DNA from: JBKEDS01 sp047975545
Lineage (GTDB): Bacteria > Bacteroidota > Bacteroidia > Flavobacteriales > Flavobacteriaceae
Length of the DNA: 64,000 nt
Assembly (NCBI GenBank): GCA_047975545.1
Contig: JBKEDS010000027.1
Location: 61,477-125,476, forward strand
Direction of reading: 5' to 3'
Below the pieces are notes generated by a model. The model had not been told where the DNA came from and did not search any database. It worked only from the letters and a program-made list of their open reading frames with translations. Below, in pieces: positions 44,209 to 52,843 of the stretch. Made by a program: the position numbers and the translations under genes. Positions within the stretch are counted from its first letter, which is position 1, and every line of letters begins with the position of its first letter.

Positions 44209-44850
44209 CTACTTCCGCCCAAAATCGGCGGGAATTTCACCCCAGGCCTTGGTTTCCCATTTTACAATGGCGGTAGTATAGGTATTGGTTTGCAGCCATT
44301 TTATCGCTCTATCAACCAATTCAAATACTTTTTCGTTTTTTGGGCTGCGTTCTAATTTGGTATTGCAGGTTTTCTTTTTCACCCAACTTATGGCAATTTT
44401 GGAGTCGGTATAAATAAGTTTGTTGCTGTTGTGTTTTTTTAAAAGCGCCAAACCGTGTACAATGGCCAAAAATTCGCCAATATTGTTGGTGCCTTCCCCG
44501 AAAGGCCCTTGAATAAATAACTGCTGTTTGGTTTTGGTGTCTACGCCGCGGTATTCCATAATGCCCGAGTTTCCGCTGGAGGCGGCATCAACCGCAATGG
44601 AGTTGTAATTGGGCAGGCCTATTTTTTTAAGTTGTTCGGGCGAAAGGGTGCTTTTAAAGGTTTTTGGTTTCCCGATATAGTCGTAGTAACTGCTATTAAG
44701 GGCTTTTTGGGCTTCGACCAAGGTTTCGAACGATTTATATTGTGCGCCTTCATAACCTGTAATTTGGGCTTTGCAATCGTTCCAATTATCAAAAACGCCT
44801 ATTTGTAAGCCTTTCCAAACGGTGTAGTATTTTTTCTTTTTTTTGCTCAT
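44209..44850 (-). CDS. rnhA: ribonuclease H with viroplasmin domain
   Basis: Degrades RNA in RNA-DNA hybrids. The 213-residue protein has an N-terminal caulimovirus viroplasmin-type hybrid-binding domain (residues 1-50: KKYYTVWKGLQIGVFDNWND, YKSFETLVEAQKAL) and an RNase H fold with acidic catalytic residues (AVDAASSGNSGIMEYRGV, GTNNIGEFLAIVHGLALL, IYTDSKIAISWVKK) and the tail GEIPADFGRK. The frame is open 12 codons further upstream, but that part is a translated palindromic repeat, so ATG at 44850 (MSKKKKKYY) is preferred. It forms a minus-strand pair with purN. Its last bases are duplicated at 41170. Confidence 0.93.
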   Translation of the reverse strand: MSKKKKKYYTVWKGLQIGVFDNWNDCKAQITGYEGAQYKSFETLVEAQKALNSSYYDYIGKPKTFKSTLSPEQLKKIGLPNYNSIAVDAASSGNSGIMEYRGVDTKTKQQLFIQGPFGEGTNNIGEFLAIVHGLALLKKHNSNKLIYTDSKIAISWVKKKTCNTKLERSPKNEKVFELVDRAIKWLQTNTYTTAIVKWETKAWGEIPADFGRK

Positions 44851-44856
44851 TTTGTC

Positions 44857-44877
44857 ATCCTGAACTTGCTTCAGGAT
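44857..44877. repeat. REP-like palindrome
   Basis: ATCCTGAA and TTCAGGAT around CTTGC form a perfect 8-bp hairpin. The same kind of palindrome (TCATCCTGAACTTG...) is scattered in many bacterial genomes. Here it lies between purN and rnhA. Confidence 0.7.
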
Positions 44878-44896
44878 CTCATTCAATTTGAATTAA

Positions 44897-45469
44897 TTAT
44901 TGCTGTTCTAATAAAATTTTTTCTACCACCCTCGGAAAATATTCCATTTCCAGTTCGTGTATTTTGGCAGCCACGTCCTCGGCCGTATCGGTTGGAAAAA
45001 CGGCGCACGAGGCTTGAAAAATAGTAGCGCCCTCGTCGTAATTTTCGTTTACGTAGTGTATGGTAATGCCCGTTTTGGGTGCTTTATTGGCCACAACGGC
45101 ACGGTGCACGTGCATGCCGTACATGCCCTTGCCGCCGTAATTTGGCAAAAGCGCAGGGTGTACGTTAATAACCCTGTTTGGAAATTGGTTAAGGATAAAT
45201 TCGGGGAACTTCCACAAAAAACCCGCCAGTATAATTAGGTCGGGGTTAGTGGCCTTTAGTATATTTAGTACGTCGTTGGTTTTTGCAAAAGCAATTTTAT
45301 TGAAAGATAAAGCGCTAACACCCAGCAATTTGCAACGCTCCAAAACTTTGGCATGCGGATTGTTGGTAAGCACCTGAACAACAGAAACATTATCGCTGTT
45401 TTGAAAAAACCTAATTAAATTTTCAGCATTAGTACCGCTACCGGACGCAAAAATTACAACACGTTTCAT
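44897..45469 (-). CDS. purN: phosphoribosylglycinamide formyltransferase
   Basis: Third step of purine synthesis: transfer of a formyl group from 10-formyl-THF to GAR. The 190 residues contain FASGSGTNAENLI (phosphate binding), the catalytic Asn102 and His104 in INVHPALLPNYGGKGMYG, and Asp145 in NYDEGATIFQ. Length and motifs are normal. It is transcribed divergently from acpP with a 178-base gap, the same order as in many flavobacteria. Confidence 0.96.
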   Translation of the reverse strand: MKRVVIFASGSGTNAENLIRFFQNSDNVSVVQVLTNNPHAKVLERCKLLGVSALSFNKIAFAKTNDVLNILKATNPDLIILAGFLWKFPEFILNQFPNRVINVHPALLPNYGGKGMYGMHVHRAVVANKAPKTGITIHYVNENYDEGATIFQASCAVFPTDTAEDVAAKIHELEMEYFPRVVEKILLEQQ

Positions 45470-45608
45470 ATTACAGAATTATAATGTTAAAATAGTTTCA
45501 GAAAAAATTATTAATAAATTAGTGGCTAAAATATAAATACTTAAAAGGAATTTAGTAAATTACCCTCACATTTTTTTAACAAAGATGTGTTTTAAAAATA
45601 AAGTTTTT

Positions 45609-45616
45609 TATTTTTG
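45609..45616 (+). promoter_or_regulatory. putative -7 element of the acpP-fabF-rnc operon
   Basis: TATTTTTG matches TAnnTTTG and stands 32 bases before the acpP ATG, within an A/T-rich leader expected for a strongly expressed gene. Confidence 0.6.
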
Positions 45617-45647
45617 CCAACTGAATTAAAACTTAAAATTAAAAATT

Positions 45648-45881
45648 ATGTCAGACATTGCATCAAGAGTAAAAGCGATTATCGTAGACAAATTAGGAGT
45701 AGACGAAAACGAAGTGGTTACCGAAGCGAGCTTCACAAACGACTTAGGGGCCGACTCTTTGGATACCGTAGAATTAATTATGGAGTTTGAAAAAGAATTC
45801 GACATTCAAATTCCCGACGACCAAGCTGAAAACATTGCAACTGTAGGTCAAGCTATAGCATATATAGAAGAAGCAAAATAA
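45648..45881 (+). CDS. acpP: acyl carrier protein
   Basis: Carries growing fatty acyl chains on phosphopantetheine. The 77-residue acidic protein has the attachment motif GADSLDTVELIM with Ser37 and the usual four-helix layout. It is followed after 12 bases by fabF, the universal acpP-fabF arrangement. Confidence 0.98.
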   Translation: MSDIASRVKAIIVDKLGVDENEVVTEASFTNDLGADSLDTVELIMEFEKEFDIQIPDDQAENIATVGQAIAYIEEAK

Positions 45882-45893
45882 GCCCAATACTTT

Positions 45894-47144
45894 ATGGAAT
45901 TAAAGCGAGTTGTAGTCACAGGATTAGGAGCTTTAACACCAATAGGCAATACCAAAAACGAATACTGGGAAGGCCTTATTAGTGGAAAAAGCGGCGCCGC
46001 ACCTATAACCTATTTTGATGCCGAAAAGTTTAAAACAACGTTTGCATGCGAGTTAAAAAACTTTAATGCCACCGACTTTATAGACCGAAAGCTCGCCAGT
46101 AGAATGGACAGGTTTACGCAATATGCCATGGTAGCCTCCGATGAGGCTATTGCAGATGCGAAATTAAATGTCGATTCCATAAACAAATTGCGGACCGGTG
46201 TTATATGGGGGGCTGGTATTGGAGGTTTGGAAACCTTCCAAAACGAAGTTTTAAATTTTGCAAAAGGTGATGGTACGCCAAGATTCAATCCGTTCTTTAT
46301 TCCTAAAATGATTGCAGATATTGCCCCTGGCAATATATCCATAAAACACGGTTTTATGGGGCCCAACTATACCACGGTTTCGGCCTGCGCCTCCTCGGCT
46401 AATGCCATGTTCGATGCCCTAAACGCCATACGTTTGGGCCATTGCGATGTGGTTATTACCGGCGGAAGCGAAGCGGCGGTAACCATAGCCGGTATGGGCG
46501 GGTTTAATGCCATGCACGCCCTTTCTACCAGAAACGACAGCCCCGAAACAGCCTCACGCCCGTTCGACGCAACACGCGACGGCTTTGTATTGGGCGAAGG
46601 TGCCGGAGCACTTGTTCTGGAAGAGTACGAGCATGCCAAGGCAAGGGGCGCTAAAATATATGCAGAGTTTATAGGAGGAGGGTTGTCTTCAGACGCTTAC
46701 CATATGACGGCACCGCACCCCGACGGTAAAGGCGTTGTTGCGGTAATGAAAAATTGCCTTGAAAACGCCGGATTAAAGCCCGAGGACGTGGACCACATTA
46801 ACACCCACGGTACATCTACCCCACTGGGCGATGTGGCTGAACTTAAAGCTATATCCGAAGTTTTTGGAAACCATGCTAAGCATATTAACATTAATTCCAC
46901 AAAATCAATGACCGGCCACTTACTTGGTGCCGCAGGCGCCATAGAGGCTATTTCTACAATTTTGGCTATGGAAAACGGTATTGTACCGCCAACCATAAAC
47001 CATACTACGGTTGATGAAAACATTGATCCGGAATTAAACTTAACCCTTAACAAGGCTCAAAAACGCAATATTAAAGTAGCCATGAGCAACACCTTTGGCT
47101 TTGGTGGACACAACGCCTGTGTGTTGTTCAAGAAAATAGATTAG
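45894..47144 (+). CDS. fabF: beta-ketoacyl-ACP synthase II
   Basis: Elongates acyl-ACP by condensation with malonyl-ACP in fatty acid synthesis. The 416 residues carry the catalytic Cys165 (TVSACASSANAM) and the two His residues (INTHGTSTPLGD and KSMTGHLLGAAGA), and the glycine-rich C terminus NTFGFGGHNACV. Length is normal. Second gene of the acpP-fabF-rnc operon; rnc starts nine bases after its stop. Confidence 0.98.
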   Translation: MELKRVVVTGLGALTPIGNTKNEYWEGLISGKSGAAPITYFDAEKFKTTFACELKNFNATDFIDRKLASRMDRFTQYAMVASDEAIADAKLNVDSINKLRTGVIWGAGIGGLETFQNEVLNFAKGDGTPRFNPFFIPKMIADIAPGNISIKHGFMGPNYTTVSACASSANAMFDALNAIRLGHCDVVITGGSEAAVTIAGMGGFNAMHALSTRNDSPETASRPFDATRDGFVLGEGAGALVLEEYEHAKARGAKIYAEFIGGGLSSDAYHMTAPHPDGKGVVAVMKNCLENAGLKPEDVDHINTHGTSTPLGDVAELKAISEVFGNHAKHININSTKSMTGHLLGAAGAIEAISTILAMENGIVPPTINHTTVDENIDPELNLTLNKAQKRNIKVAMSNTFGFGGHNACVLFKKID

Positions 47145-47153
47145 AAAAATCGA

Positions 47154-47891
47154 ATGAAGCACATTCGTAACATATTAAATTCCCGTTTTAAACGCAACGG
47201 GAATTTTTTTATGCAGTTAACCAAAATACTCGGCTTTAAGCCAAAGGACCTTAGTATTTACACCAAAGCCTTTACCCACCGTTCCATGAACTTGTTGGAC
47301 AATAAGGGCAATGCCGTTAACTACGAACGTTTGGAATTTTTGGGCGATGCCACTTTGGGCGCCGTAATTGCCACGCACCTATACCTTGAAGTACCCGGTG
47401 GCGATGAGGGCTACCTAACCAAAATGCGCTCCAAAATAGTAAGCCGGGAGCATTTAAACGAGTTGGGCAAGGAAATGGAACTAATTAATTTAGTGCATAG
47501 CAAAATACCCGTTGGACAGTTTGGCGATAATATACATGGCAATTTGTTCGAGGCCCTCGTAGGTGCTATTTTTTTGGACCGCGGCTACAAATACGCCGAA
47601 AAATTTATCCATGAGCGCATTATTAATCCGTATGTGGATATTGAAAAACTGGAAGGAAAGGTTATAAGCTACAAAAGCCTGCTTATTGAATGGTGCCAAA
47701 AGGAAAAGAAAACCTTTAACTACCACGTTTACGACGATACGGGCAACGACGATGTAAAACATTTTTCGGTAAAACTATCCATAGACAATAAAGTGGTGGC
47801 CAAAGCCCGTGCAACCTCAAAAAAGAAAGCCGAGGAAAAAGCCTCCAAGCGGGCGTTTTTTGCGCTTCAAAATAAAATATCAAAAAAATAA
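47154..47891 (+). CDS. rnc: ribonuclease III
   Basis: Cuts double-stranded RNA in rRNA and mRNA maturation. The 245-residue protein has the signature NYERLEFLGDATLGAVIA (about residues 61-78), the second acidic site GNLFEALVGAIFLDRGY and a C-terminal dsRNA-binding domain (about 175-240, YKSLLIEWCQKEKKTFNYHV, ARATSKKKAEEKASKRAFFA). Located directly behind fabF. Confidence 0.97.
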   Translation: MKHIRNILNSRFKRNGNFFMQLTKILGFKPKDLSIYTKAFTHRSMNLLDNKGNAVNYERLEFLGDATLGAVIATHLYLEVPGGDEGYLTKMRSKIVSREHLNELGKEMELINLVHSKIPVGQFGDNIHGNLFEALVGAIFLDRGYKYAEKFIHERIINPYVDIEKLEGKVISYKSLLIEWCQKEKKTFNYHVYDDTGNDDVKHFSVKLSIDNKVVAKARATSKKKAEEKASKRAFFALQNKISKK

Positions 47892-48014
47892 CCCAAAGTT
47901 TTTCAAACAAACCAAATTACGAAAACGTTGTAGTTTTGCTTATTTTCAAGATTAACACAAACTTATTATAACTAAAAATATTAAATACTATATTTACCGC
48001 CGTTAAACTATGTT

Positions 48015-48500
48015 ATGGCCGTTCACAAACTAATGTTAAACGACGTTTTCGATGAAGCTCCGTACAGCTTAATAGCCATCCATTGTAATATTGAAGACTA
48101 CCGTTTAGCCTATCTTTTAAACAAACAATTAGGCATTAAACTAACAAGACGATTAATGGATTTGAAGTTTAGCGCAAACCAATCGGCATACTCCGTTTTC
48201 GAATGGGACGATGCCAAAGCCTTTATAACATGGAACATGGTAGCCAATATTTGTAAGGTCGAACGGGTTCAAAAATCGGCTTATAATTCATTGTTTAATA
48301 CCGAAGAAAAAATAACCCAAACCACCTATTTAATACCCGAACATAAAAAAATAAATTTCTTTTTAAAGATTGAAGGTGGACTCGATACTTTGGAAGAGCA
48401 ACATACTATAAACAACATTTTAAAAATACCACGTGTCGTTACCGCTTTTAGCGTGGATGCAGACACGTTGAAATCGAAGGACAATTTAATTTTTAGCTAA
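48015..48500 (+). CDS. IPExxxVDY family protein
   Basis: A 161-residue Bacteroidota-specific protein that regularly stands between rnc and pyk. The name-giving motif appears as LIPEHKKINFFLKIEG (about residues 116-131), with Ile-Asn-Phe in place of Val-Asp-Tyr. It has no signal peptide; function unknown. Its stop codon overlaps the pyk start by one base, so it is co-translated with pyruvate kinase. A 123-base gap after rnc may contain a promoter. Confidence 0.88.
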   Translation: MAVHKLMLNDVFDEAPYSLIAIHCNIEDYRLAYLLNKQLGIKLTRRLMDLKFSANQSAYSVFEWDDAKAFITWNMVANICKVERVQKSAYNSLFNTEEKITQTTYLIPEHKKINFFLKIEGGLDTLEEQHTINNILKIPRVVTAFSVDADTLKSKDNLIFS

Positions 48501-49933
48501 TGCCAATCAGAAAAAAAACCAAAATAGTGGCCACCTTAGGCCCGGCCACCGATACCAAGGACATATTAAAAAAAATGCTGGACGAAGGCGCCAATGTGTT
48601 TAGGATAAACTTTTCGCACGCCGATTATAACGATGTTAAAAGGCGCATAAGCTACATACGCGAGCTTAACGACGAGTTTGGCTATAACGCTGCCATACTG
48701 GCCGACTTACAAGGCCCAAAACTGCGTGTGGGCGTTATGGAGGACGAACAACACGTAGCCCCCGGTGACGAAATAATTTTTGCAACAGGCGAGCGCTTTG
48801 TAGGCACCAAAAAACGGGTTTACATGACTTACGAAAAATTTCCGCAAGACGCCAAGCCCGGCGAGCGCATTTTGTTGGACGACGGGAAATTAATATTCGA
48901 AGTTGTTTCAACCAATACCATAGACGAAGTAAAGGCAAAAGTTATCCAAGGCGGCCCACTAAAATCCAAAAAAGGGGTAAACCTGCCCAATACCAATATT
49001 TCGCAACCCGCCCTAACCGAAAAAGATATTGAGGACGCCAAATTTGCCATCGGGCAGGAAGTGGATTGGATTGCCCTGTCTTTTGTGCGCCACGCCGAGG
49101 ATTTAATAGAACTCCGAGAGCTTATTGCCGAACATAGCGCCCATAAAATACCCATTGTGGCCAAAATTGAAAAGCCCGAAGCCGTACGCAATATCGACAG
49201 CATAGTATCGCATTGCGACGGCATTATGGTAGCCCGTGGCGATTTGGGTGTTGAAGTACCCGCCGAGGAAGTGCCTATTATACAAAAACGATTGGTGCAA
49301 CGTGCCAAAAAAGCACGTATTCCCGTAATTATTGCTACCCAGATGATGGAAACCATGATTGAAAGCCTAACCCCGACCCGTGCCGAGGTAAACGACGTGG
49401 CCAACTCGGTAATGGACGGCGCCGATGCGGTAATGCTCTCGGGCGAAACATCGGTAGGGAAATACCCGGTGGAGGTAATTAGGCAAATGGCCAATATTTT
49501 AATACATGTTGAAGATTCGCCTCTTATAAAAGTGCCGCAAATGCCACCGCACATCCGTACCAACCGTTACATTACAAAATCCATTTGCTACCATGCGGCA
49601 CTTATGGCCAACGAAATCGATGCCAAGGTAATTTCAACCTTAACCAATAGCGGGTATACCGCATTCCAAATTTCGGCTTGGCGCCCATCGTGCCATATTT
49701 TGGTGTTTACGTCCAACAAACGTATTTTAACCCAATTAAGTATGTTATGGGGCGTAAAAGTGTTTTTTTACGACCGTTATGTATCCACCGACGAAACTGT
49801 AAGGGACATTAACATGATTGCCCGGGACAATAATTATGTAAGCAAAGGCGATATGGTTATTAGTTTGGCCTCCATGCCCGTTGCCGAAAGAGGTATGGTA
49901 AATACCCTAAGGGTAAGGGAAATATCGAAGTAA
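48500..49933 (+). CDS. pyk: pyruvate kinase
   Basis: Last step of glycolysis: phosphoenolpyruvate plus ADP to pyruvate plus ATP. The 477-residue protein has TKIVATLGPATD at the start, NFSHADY, the substrate and metal motif IPIVAKIEKPEAV, GIMVARGDLGVEVP and IATQMMETMI, and the small C-terminal domain. Length is normal for type II enzymes. One-base overlap with the IPExxxVDY gene; a hairpin lies about 50 bases behind the stop. Confidence 0.97.
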   Translation: MPIRKKTKIVATLGPATDTKDILKKMLDEGANVFRINFSHADYNDVKRRISYIRELNDEFGYNAAILADLQGPKLRVGVMEDEQHVAPGDEIIFATGERFVGTKKRVYMTYEKFPQDAKPGERILLDDGKLIFEVVSTNTIDEVKAKVIQGGPLKSKKGVNLPNTNISQPALTEKDIEDAKFAIGQEVDWIALSFVRHAEDLIELRELIAEHSAHKIPIVAKIEKPEAVRNIDSIVSHCDGIMVARGDLGVEVPAEEVPIIQKRLVQRAKKARIPVIIATQMMETMIESLTPTRAEVNDVANSVMDGADAVMLSGETSVGKYPVEVIRQMANILIHVEDSPLIKVPQMPPHIRTNRYITKSICYHAALMANEIDAKVISTLTNSGYTAFQISAWRPSCHILVFTSNKRILTQLSMLWGVKVFFYDRYVSTDETVRDINMIARDNNYVSKGDMVISLASMPVAERGMVNTLRVREISK

Positions 49934-49982
49934 GGAATATACTCCGAAGAATAATAAGACAGCTTAAAACAAGCTACACGAG

Positions 49983-50008
49983 AAACCCGACTAACACGTT
50001 GGTTTTTT
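49983..50008 (+). terminator. probable pyk terminator
   Basis: CCGAC and GTTGG (one G-T pair) with flanking AAA/TTT form a short stem followed by six T residues. Confidence 0.5.
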
Positions 50009-50030
50009 GTTTGGCATTTTGTTGGTGTTA

Positions 50031-50190
50031 TACCAGTTTTGTTTTAAAATTCCCCAGAAAAAACACAGCTATTTTTTGTTTAAGCGAAAAAGAAAACGCA
50101 AGCATAGCCTAAGCTACGATTAAGTTTTATTTTGAAGCATAGACGAAAAAGAGCAAATTTTAATGGGTAATTTTAAGGCAGAAATGGTAT
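50031..50190. repeat. MITE-like interspersed repeat, copy 1 (long form)
   Basis: A 160-bp unit whose ends are imperfect inverted repeats of about 27 bases (TACCAGTTTTGTTTTAAAAT at the left against TACCATTTCTGCCTTAAAAT read from the right). Nearly the same sequence, lacking an internal 58-bp block, occurs at 56574-56673. The missing block is bounded by CGAAAAAG repeats, which explains the deletion. Confidence 0.8.
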
Positions 50191-50244
50191 TAATAGCGTG
50201 GTTTTTAATTTTCAGGAGAGTATTAAGGAGAAAGCCCAAAACAA

Positions 50245-50285
50245 AAACGACCTGAAATATTTGTAATCAATATTTCAGGTCGTTT
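50245..50285 (-). terminator. displaced tRNA-Leu terminator (17-bp perfect stem)
   Basis: AAACGACCTGAAATATT (50245-50261) and AATATTTCAGGTCGTTT (50269-50285) are exact inverted repeats with a seven-base loop. On the minus strand a T-rich stretch follows. It is next to the duplicated tRNA-Leu 3' end and is a diverged twin of the hairpin at 56329-56371, so it is read as the original terminator of tRNA-Leu. Confidence 0.85.
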
Positions 50286-50290
50286 ATTAT

Positions 50291-50303
50291 GTGCGGGCGG
50301 GGA
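50291..50303 (-). repeat. att site, outer copy (tRNA-Leu 3' end)
   Basis: GTGCGGGCGGGGA is identical to the 3' end region of tRNA-Leu at 56376-56388, in the same orientation. It marks one end of the integrative element. Confidence 0.85.
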
Positions 50304-50445
50304 TAACAACACCCCCTTTATTTCGGCACTTTTCAAAAATTAGATTTTTACACAAAATCAACTTAAAAACTTAATATTTAAAAGGGTTTACAAATATTTT
50401 TTAAATTAAAACAAATTAAGTGAGATTAAAATAAATACACTTTTT

Positions 50446-50463
50446 TAGGGGAATTATAGGGGA
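50446..50463. promoter_or_regulatory. paired TAGGGGA sites, integrase-proximal end
   Basis: TAGGGGA occurs at 50446-50452 and 50457-50463, 11 bases apart (one helix turn). The same pair with the same spacing lies at the other end of the element. Their position just upstream of the integrase -7 motif suggests arm-type binding with autoregulation. Confidence 0.6.
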
Positions 50464-50469
50464 TTTGTA

Positions 50470-50477
50470 TATTTTTG
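50470..50477 (+). promoter_or_regulatory. putative -7 element of the integrase gene
   Basis: TATTTTTG fits TAnnTTTG, 22 bases before the ATG at 50499 and directly after the TAGGGGA pair. Confidence 0.5.
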
Positions 50478-50498
50478 CTACAACTAAATTAACCAGTT

Positions 50499-51788
50499 AT
50501 GAAAGTAAATTTTATACTCAAAGGCAAAAACAACCCGACAAACATAATTTGTCGTTTTAAGCCAACCCAGTTACACGATTTTAGTTGTTCGGTTGGTATT
50601 TGGATAAACCGCAAAGACTGGAACTCTAACAAACAACAATTAAAACAACGAGCCAATACCACAAACAAAGATTTAATAAATTCTAAACTAAAAGAATTAG
50701 AATTAACCATATTAGACAAATGGACTGCCGCCAACCTCAACAAAACCAATATCGCTAAAACGTGGCTAAAAGATGTTGTATATACTTTTTTTGGTAGAGT
50801 AACCACCAACGAACTACACAAAATTTATTACACCGATTGGGTGCAAAAATTTATTGATGAAAGCCCTAAACGGCTACACAAAGGCAAACCAATATCAAAG
50901 CGTACAATACAACACTACAAAACAACATTATACAAAATACAAGCCTTTGAAGATTACCATAAGGTAAAACTACGTTTTGAAAACATTGATTTAAAATTGT
51001 ACCGTGATTTTGTGGATTACTGCCGAACGGTTGAAAAACTGGGTAACAACACAATAGGCGGTTACATTACAAACTTTAAAATGTGGTGTAAAAATATAGA
51101 ACTGGACGGCTTACCCATAAACCCGCAATACAAACATTCGGAATTTATGAGTATATCAAACAAAACAAAAGACACGTATTTAAAAGAAGATGAAGTAAAC
51201 GCAATATACAACTTCGATTTTGCCAACTCCGAACGTTTAGACAATGCACGTGATTTGTTTATAATAGGCTTGCGTACAGGGTTAAGAATATCCGACTTTT
51301 TAAGGCTAAAAACCATAAACTTAAAAAAAGGATTTATTGAAATAGAAACCGTTAAAACTGGCGAACCCGTTGTTATACCGCTACACGCCCAAATAAAAGC
51401 CATTTTAGAAAAAAGAAACGGCAAATTACCTTACACCATATCCGAACAAAGGTTTAATCTTTATATCAAAGAAATATGCAAAACGGTAGGTATAGACGAA
51501 CCAACAGACGGCGCACGTATGAACCCCGAAACCAAACGCAAAGAAGCGGGAACATATCCAAAATACGAGTTAATAAGTTCGCACACTTGTAGGCGGTCTT
51601 TTGCATCAAACCTATACGGCAAACTGCCTAACATGGTTATTATGGCAATTACTGGGCATACTACCGAAGCCGTTTTTTTAAGGTATATCAAAATAACCAA
51701 AAAGGAACACGCCGAAACCTTAAAACGTTTTTGGGCAAACGAACAAGACAAACAAGGCTATACCGATGTTCTAAGAGTGGCAAAGTAG
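50499..51788 (+). CDS. tyrosine recombinase / integrase
   Basis: A 429-residue site-specific recombinase of the Bacteroidota type. The N-terminal part (residues 1-100) is an arm-binding domain, the middle (105-210) a SAM-like core-binding domain, and the C-terminal catalytic domain carries Arg263 (TGLRISDFL), His362 and Arg365 (SHTCRRSF), His387 (AITGHTTE) and the nucleophile Tyr396 (FLRYIKIT). All catalytic residues are present, so it should be active. Located about 200 bases inside the outer att copy, it is expected to insert and remove this element at tRNA-Leu. The gene for a 312-residue protein follows after 29 bases. Confidence 0.95.
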   Translation: MKVNFILKGKNNPTNIICRFKPTQLHDFSCSVGIWINRKDWNSNKQQLKQRANTTNKDLINSKLKELELTILDKWTAANLNKTNIAKTWLKDVVYTFFGRVTTNELHKIYYTDWVQKFIDESPKRLHKGKPISKRTIQHYKTTLYKIQAFEDYHKVKLRFENIDLKLYRDFVDYCRTVEKLGNNTIGGYITNFKMWCKNIELDGLPINPQYKHSEFMSISNKTKDTYLKEDEVNAIYNFDFANSERLDNARDLFIIGLRTGLRISDFLRLKTINLKKGFIEIETVKTGEPVVIPLHAQIKAILEKRNGKLPYTISEQRFNLYIKEICKTVGIDEPTDGARMNPETKRKEAGTYPKYELISSHTCRRSFASNLYGKLPNMVIMAITGHTTEAVFLRYIKITKKEHAETLKRFWANEQDKQGYTDVLRVAK

Positions 51789-51817
51789 TTTAAACAATAT
51801 TTAAAGCATTTTTAAAA

Positions 51818-52756
51818 ATGGAACTCTACAACTGGAACGCTATTATTGAAGCATCAAATTTATATGATACTGCAACCGAAAAGCGAAGCCACTTTATTGA
51901 AAGTATCAAAATGGCAAAGCAATATTTTGAAGATAATAAAAATAAAGATATTGAATATTTAGTAAACGATGATTTTAAGATAACAATAAACGGAAAAACG
52001 ATACTATTTAAAAACGTTAATAAGTCTAATCGTCCTAAAACACACGGCGAATATTACAAAAATATTTTAGCTGAATTTATAGAAAAAATCGAAGAGCAAA
52101 TAAATGTTTTGTATTGGTATGTTTTAGACGAAGAGCAAATAAACGATTGCCTACAAAAGCCAACCATAAAAGATAAATATCTTTGTTTGTCTGCATTAAA
52201 AATACAATACACCAAACATTTAAACGATATTAACGGAGTGTTACAACCGCCCAATAATGACACTTATTTTAAGATGAACGCCGAGTATAGTACAGCTATT
52301 GAAAAAATCAATAATGAACTGTCAAAATTAAAAGAAAATAAAACGACTGCAAACCGCCCAACAACTCCGAAACAAGTATATACACTACGCCCTAATTTTG
52401 ATAATTTTGATTTGCAAATACAAATAATACACGACAATACAAAAGACTTATTTAATGCCACTTTAGACGATTGGAAAAATCTATTTTCAAATGATATAAA
52501 GCAATTTAAAAAACCTATTGAGTTGAAGCATAAAACAACGTTAGCCGATTTGCAATATTTCTTATCTGAATTAAACCGAGTAGAACTATTTAAAATAAGC
52601 AATTTTGGTATTATTATAGAAAATACAAAAGCGTTTTTTAATAGGAATGGAGTAATAACTTCAAAAAAGTTGTCAGACGGCAAAAACAAGGCTACAAGTG
52701 GCGTAAAGCATAGTTATATAATTAAAAACTTGCTTAATAAATTAAAGTTAGACTAA
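51818..52756 (+). CDS. hypothetical protein of the integrative element
   Basis: A 312-residue, helical, Lys/Asn-rich protein without signal peptide or membrane helix. A Thr/Pro-containing linker (about residues 178-192) divides it into two halves. The C-terminal part (TTLADLQYFLSEL, then NTKAFFNRNGVITSKKLSDG) resembles the final winged-helix-like region seen in many unknown proteins of Bacteroidota mobile elements. It lies between the integrase and excisionase genes. Function unknown; a regulatory or recombination-accessory role is a guess. Confidence 0.65.
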   Translation: MELYNWNAIIEASNLYDTATEKRSHFIESIKMAKQYFEDNKNKDIEYLVNDDFKITINGKTILFKNVNKSNRPKTHGEYYKNILAEFIEKIEEQINVLYWYVLDEEQINDCLQKPTIKDKYLCLSALKIQYTKHLNDINGVLQPPNNDTYFKMNAEYSTAIEKINNELSKLKENKTTANRPTTPKQVYTLRPNFDNFDLQIQIIHDNTKDLFNATLDDWKNLFSNDIKQFKKPIELKHKTTLADLQYFLSELNRVELFKISNFGIIIENTKAFFNRNGVITSKKLSDGKNKATSGVKHSYIIKNLLNKLKLD

Positions 52757-52773
52757 AAAAAAACTTTTCCGAC

Positions 52774-52802
52774 AAACTCGTTATTGTCGAATTAACGAGT
52801 TT
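52774..52802. promoter_or_regulatory. 9-bp perfect inverted repeat, operator candidate
   Basis: AAACTCGTT (52774-52782) and AACGAGTTT (52794-52802) are exact inverted repeats, 11 bases apart, 42 bases before the ATG of the excisionase-like gene. No T-run follows directly, so an operator is more likely than a terminator. Confidence 0.5.
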
Positions 52803-52843
52803 GAACCGCCCACACCTTTGCACTATAATAAACAAACAATATT

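Noticed and set aside
44851..44886. 12-residue extension of the RNase H frame
   Set aside because: It translates a palindromic repeat (MNEILKQVQDDK, a frequent artefact); the lysine-rich start at 44850 fits the family.
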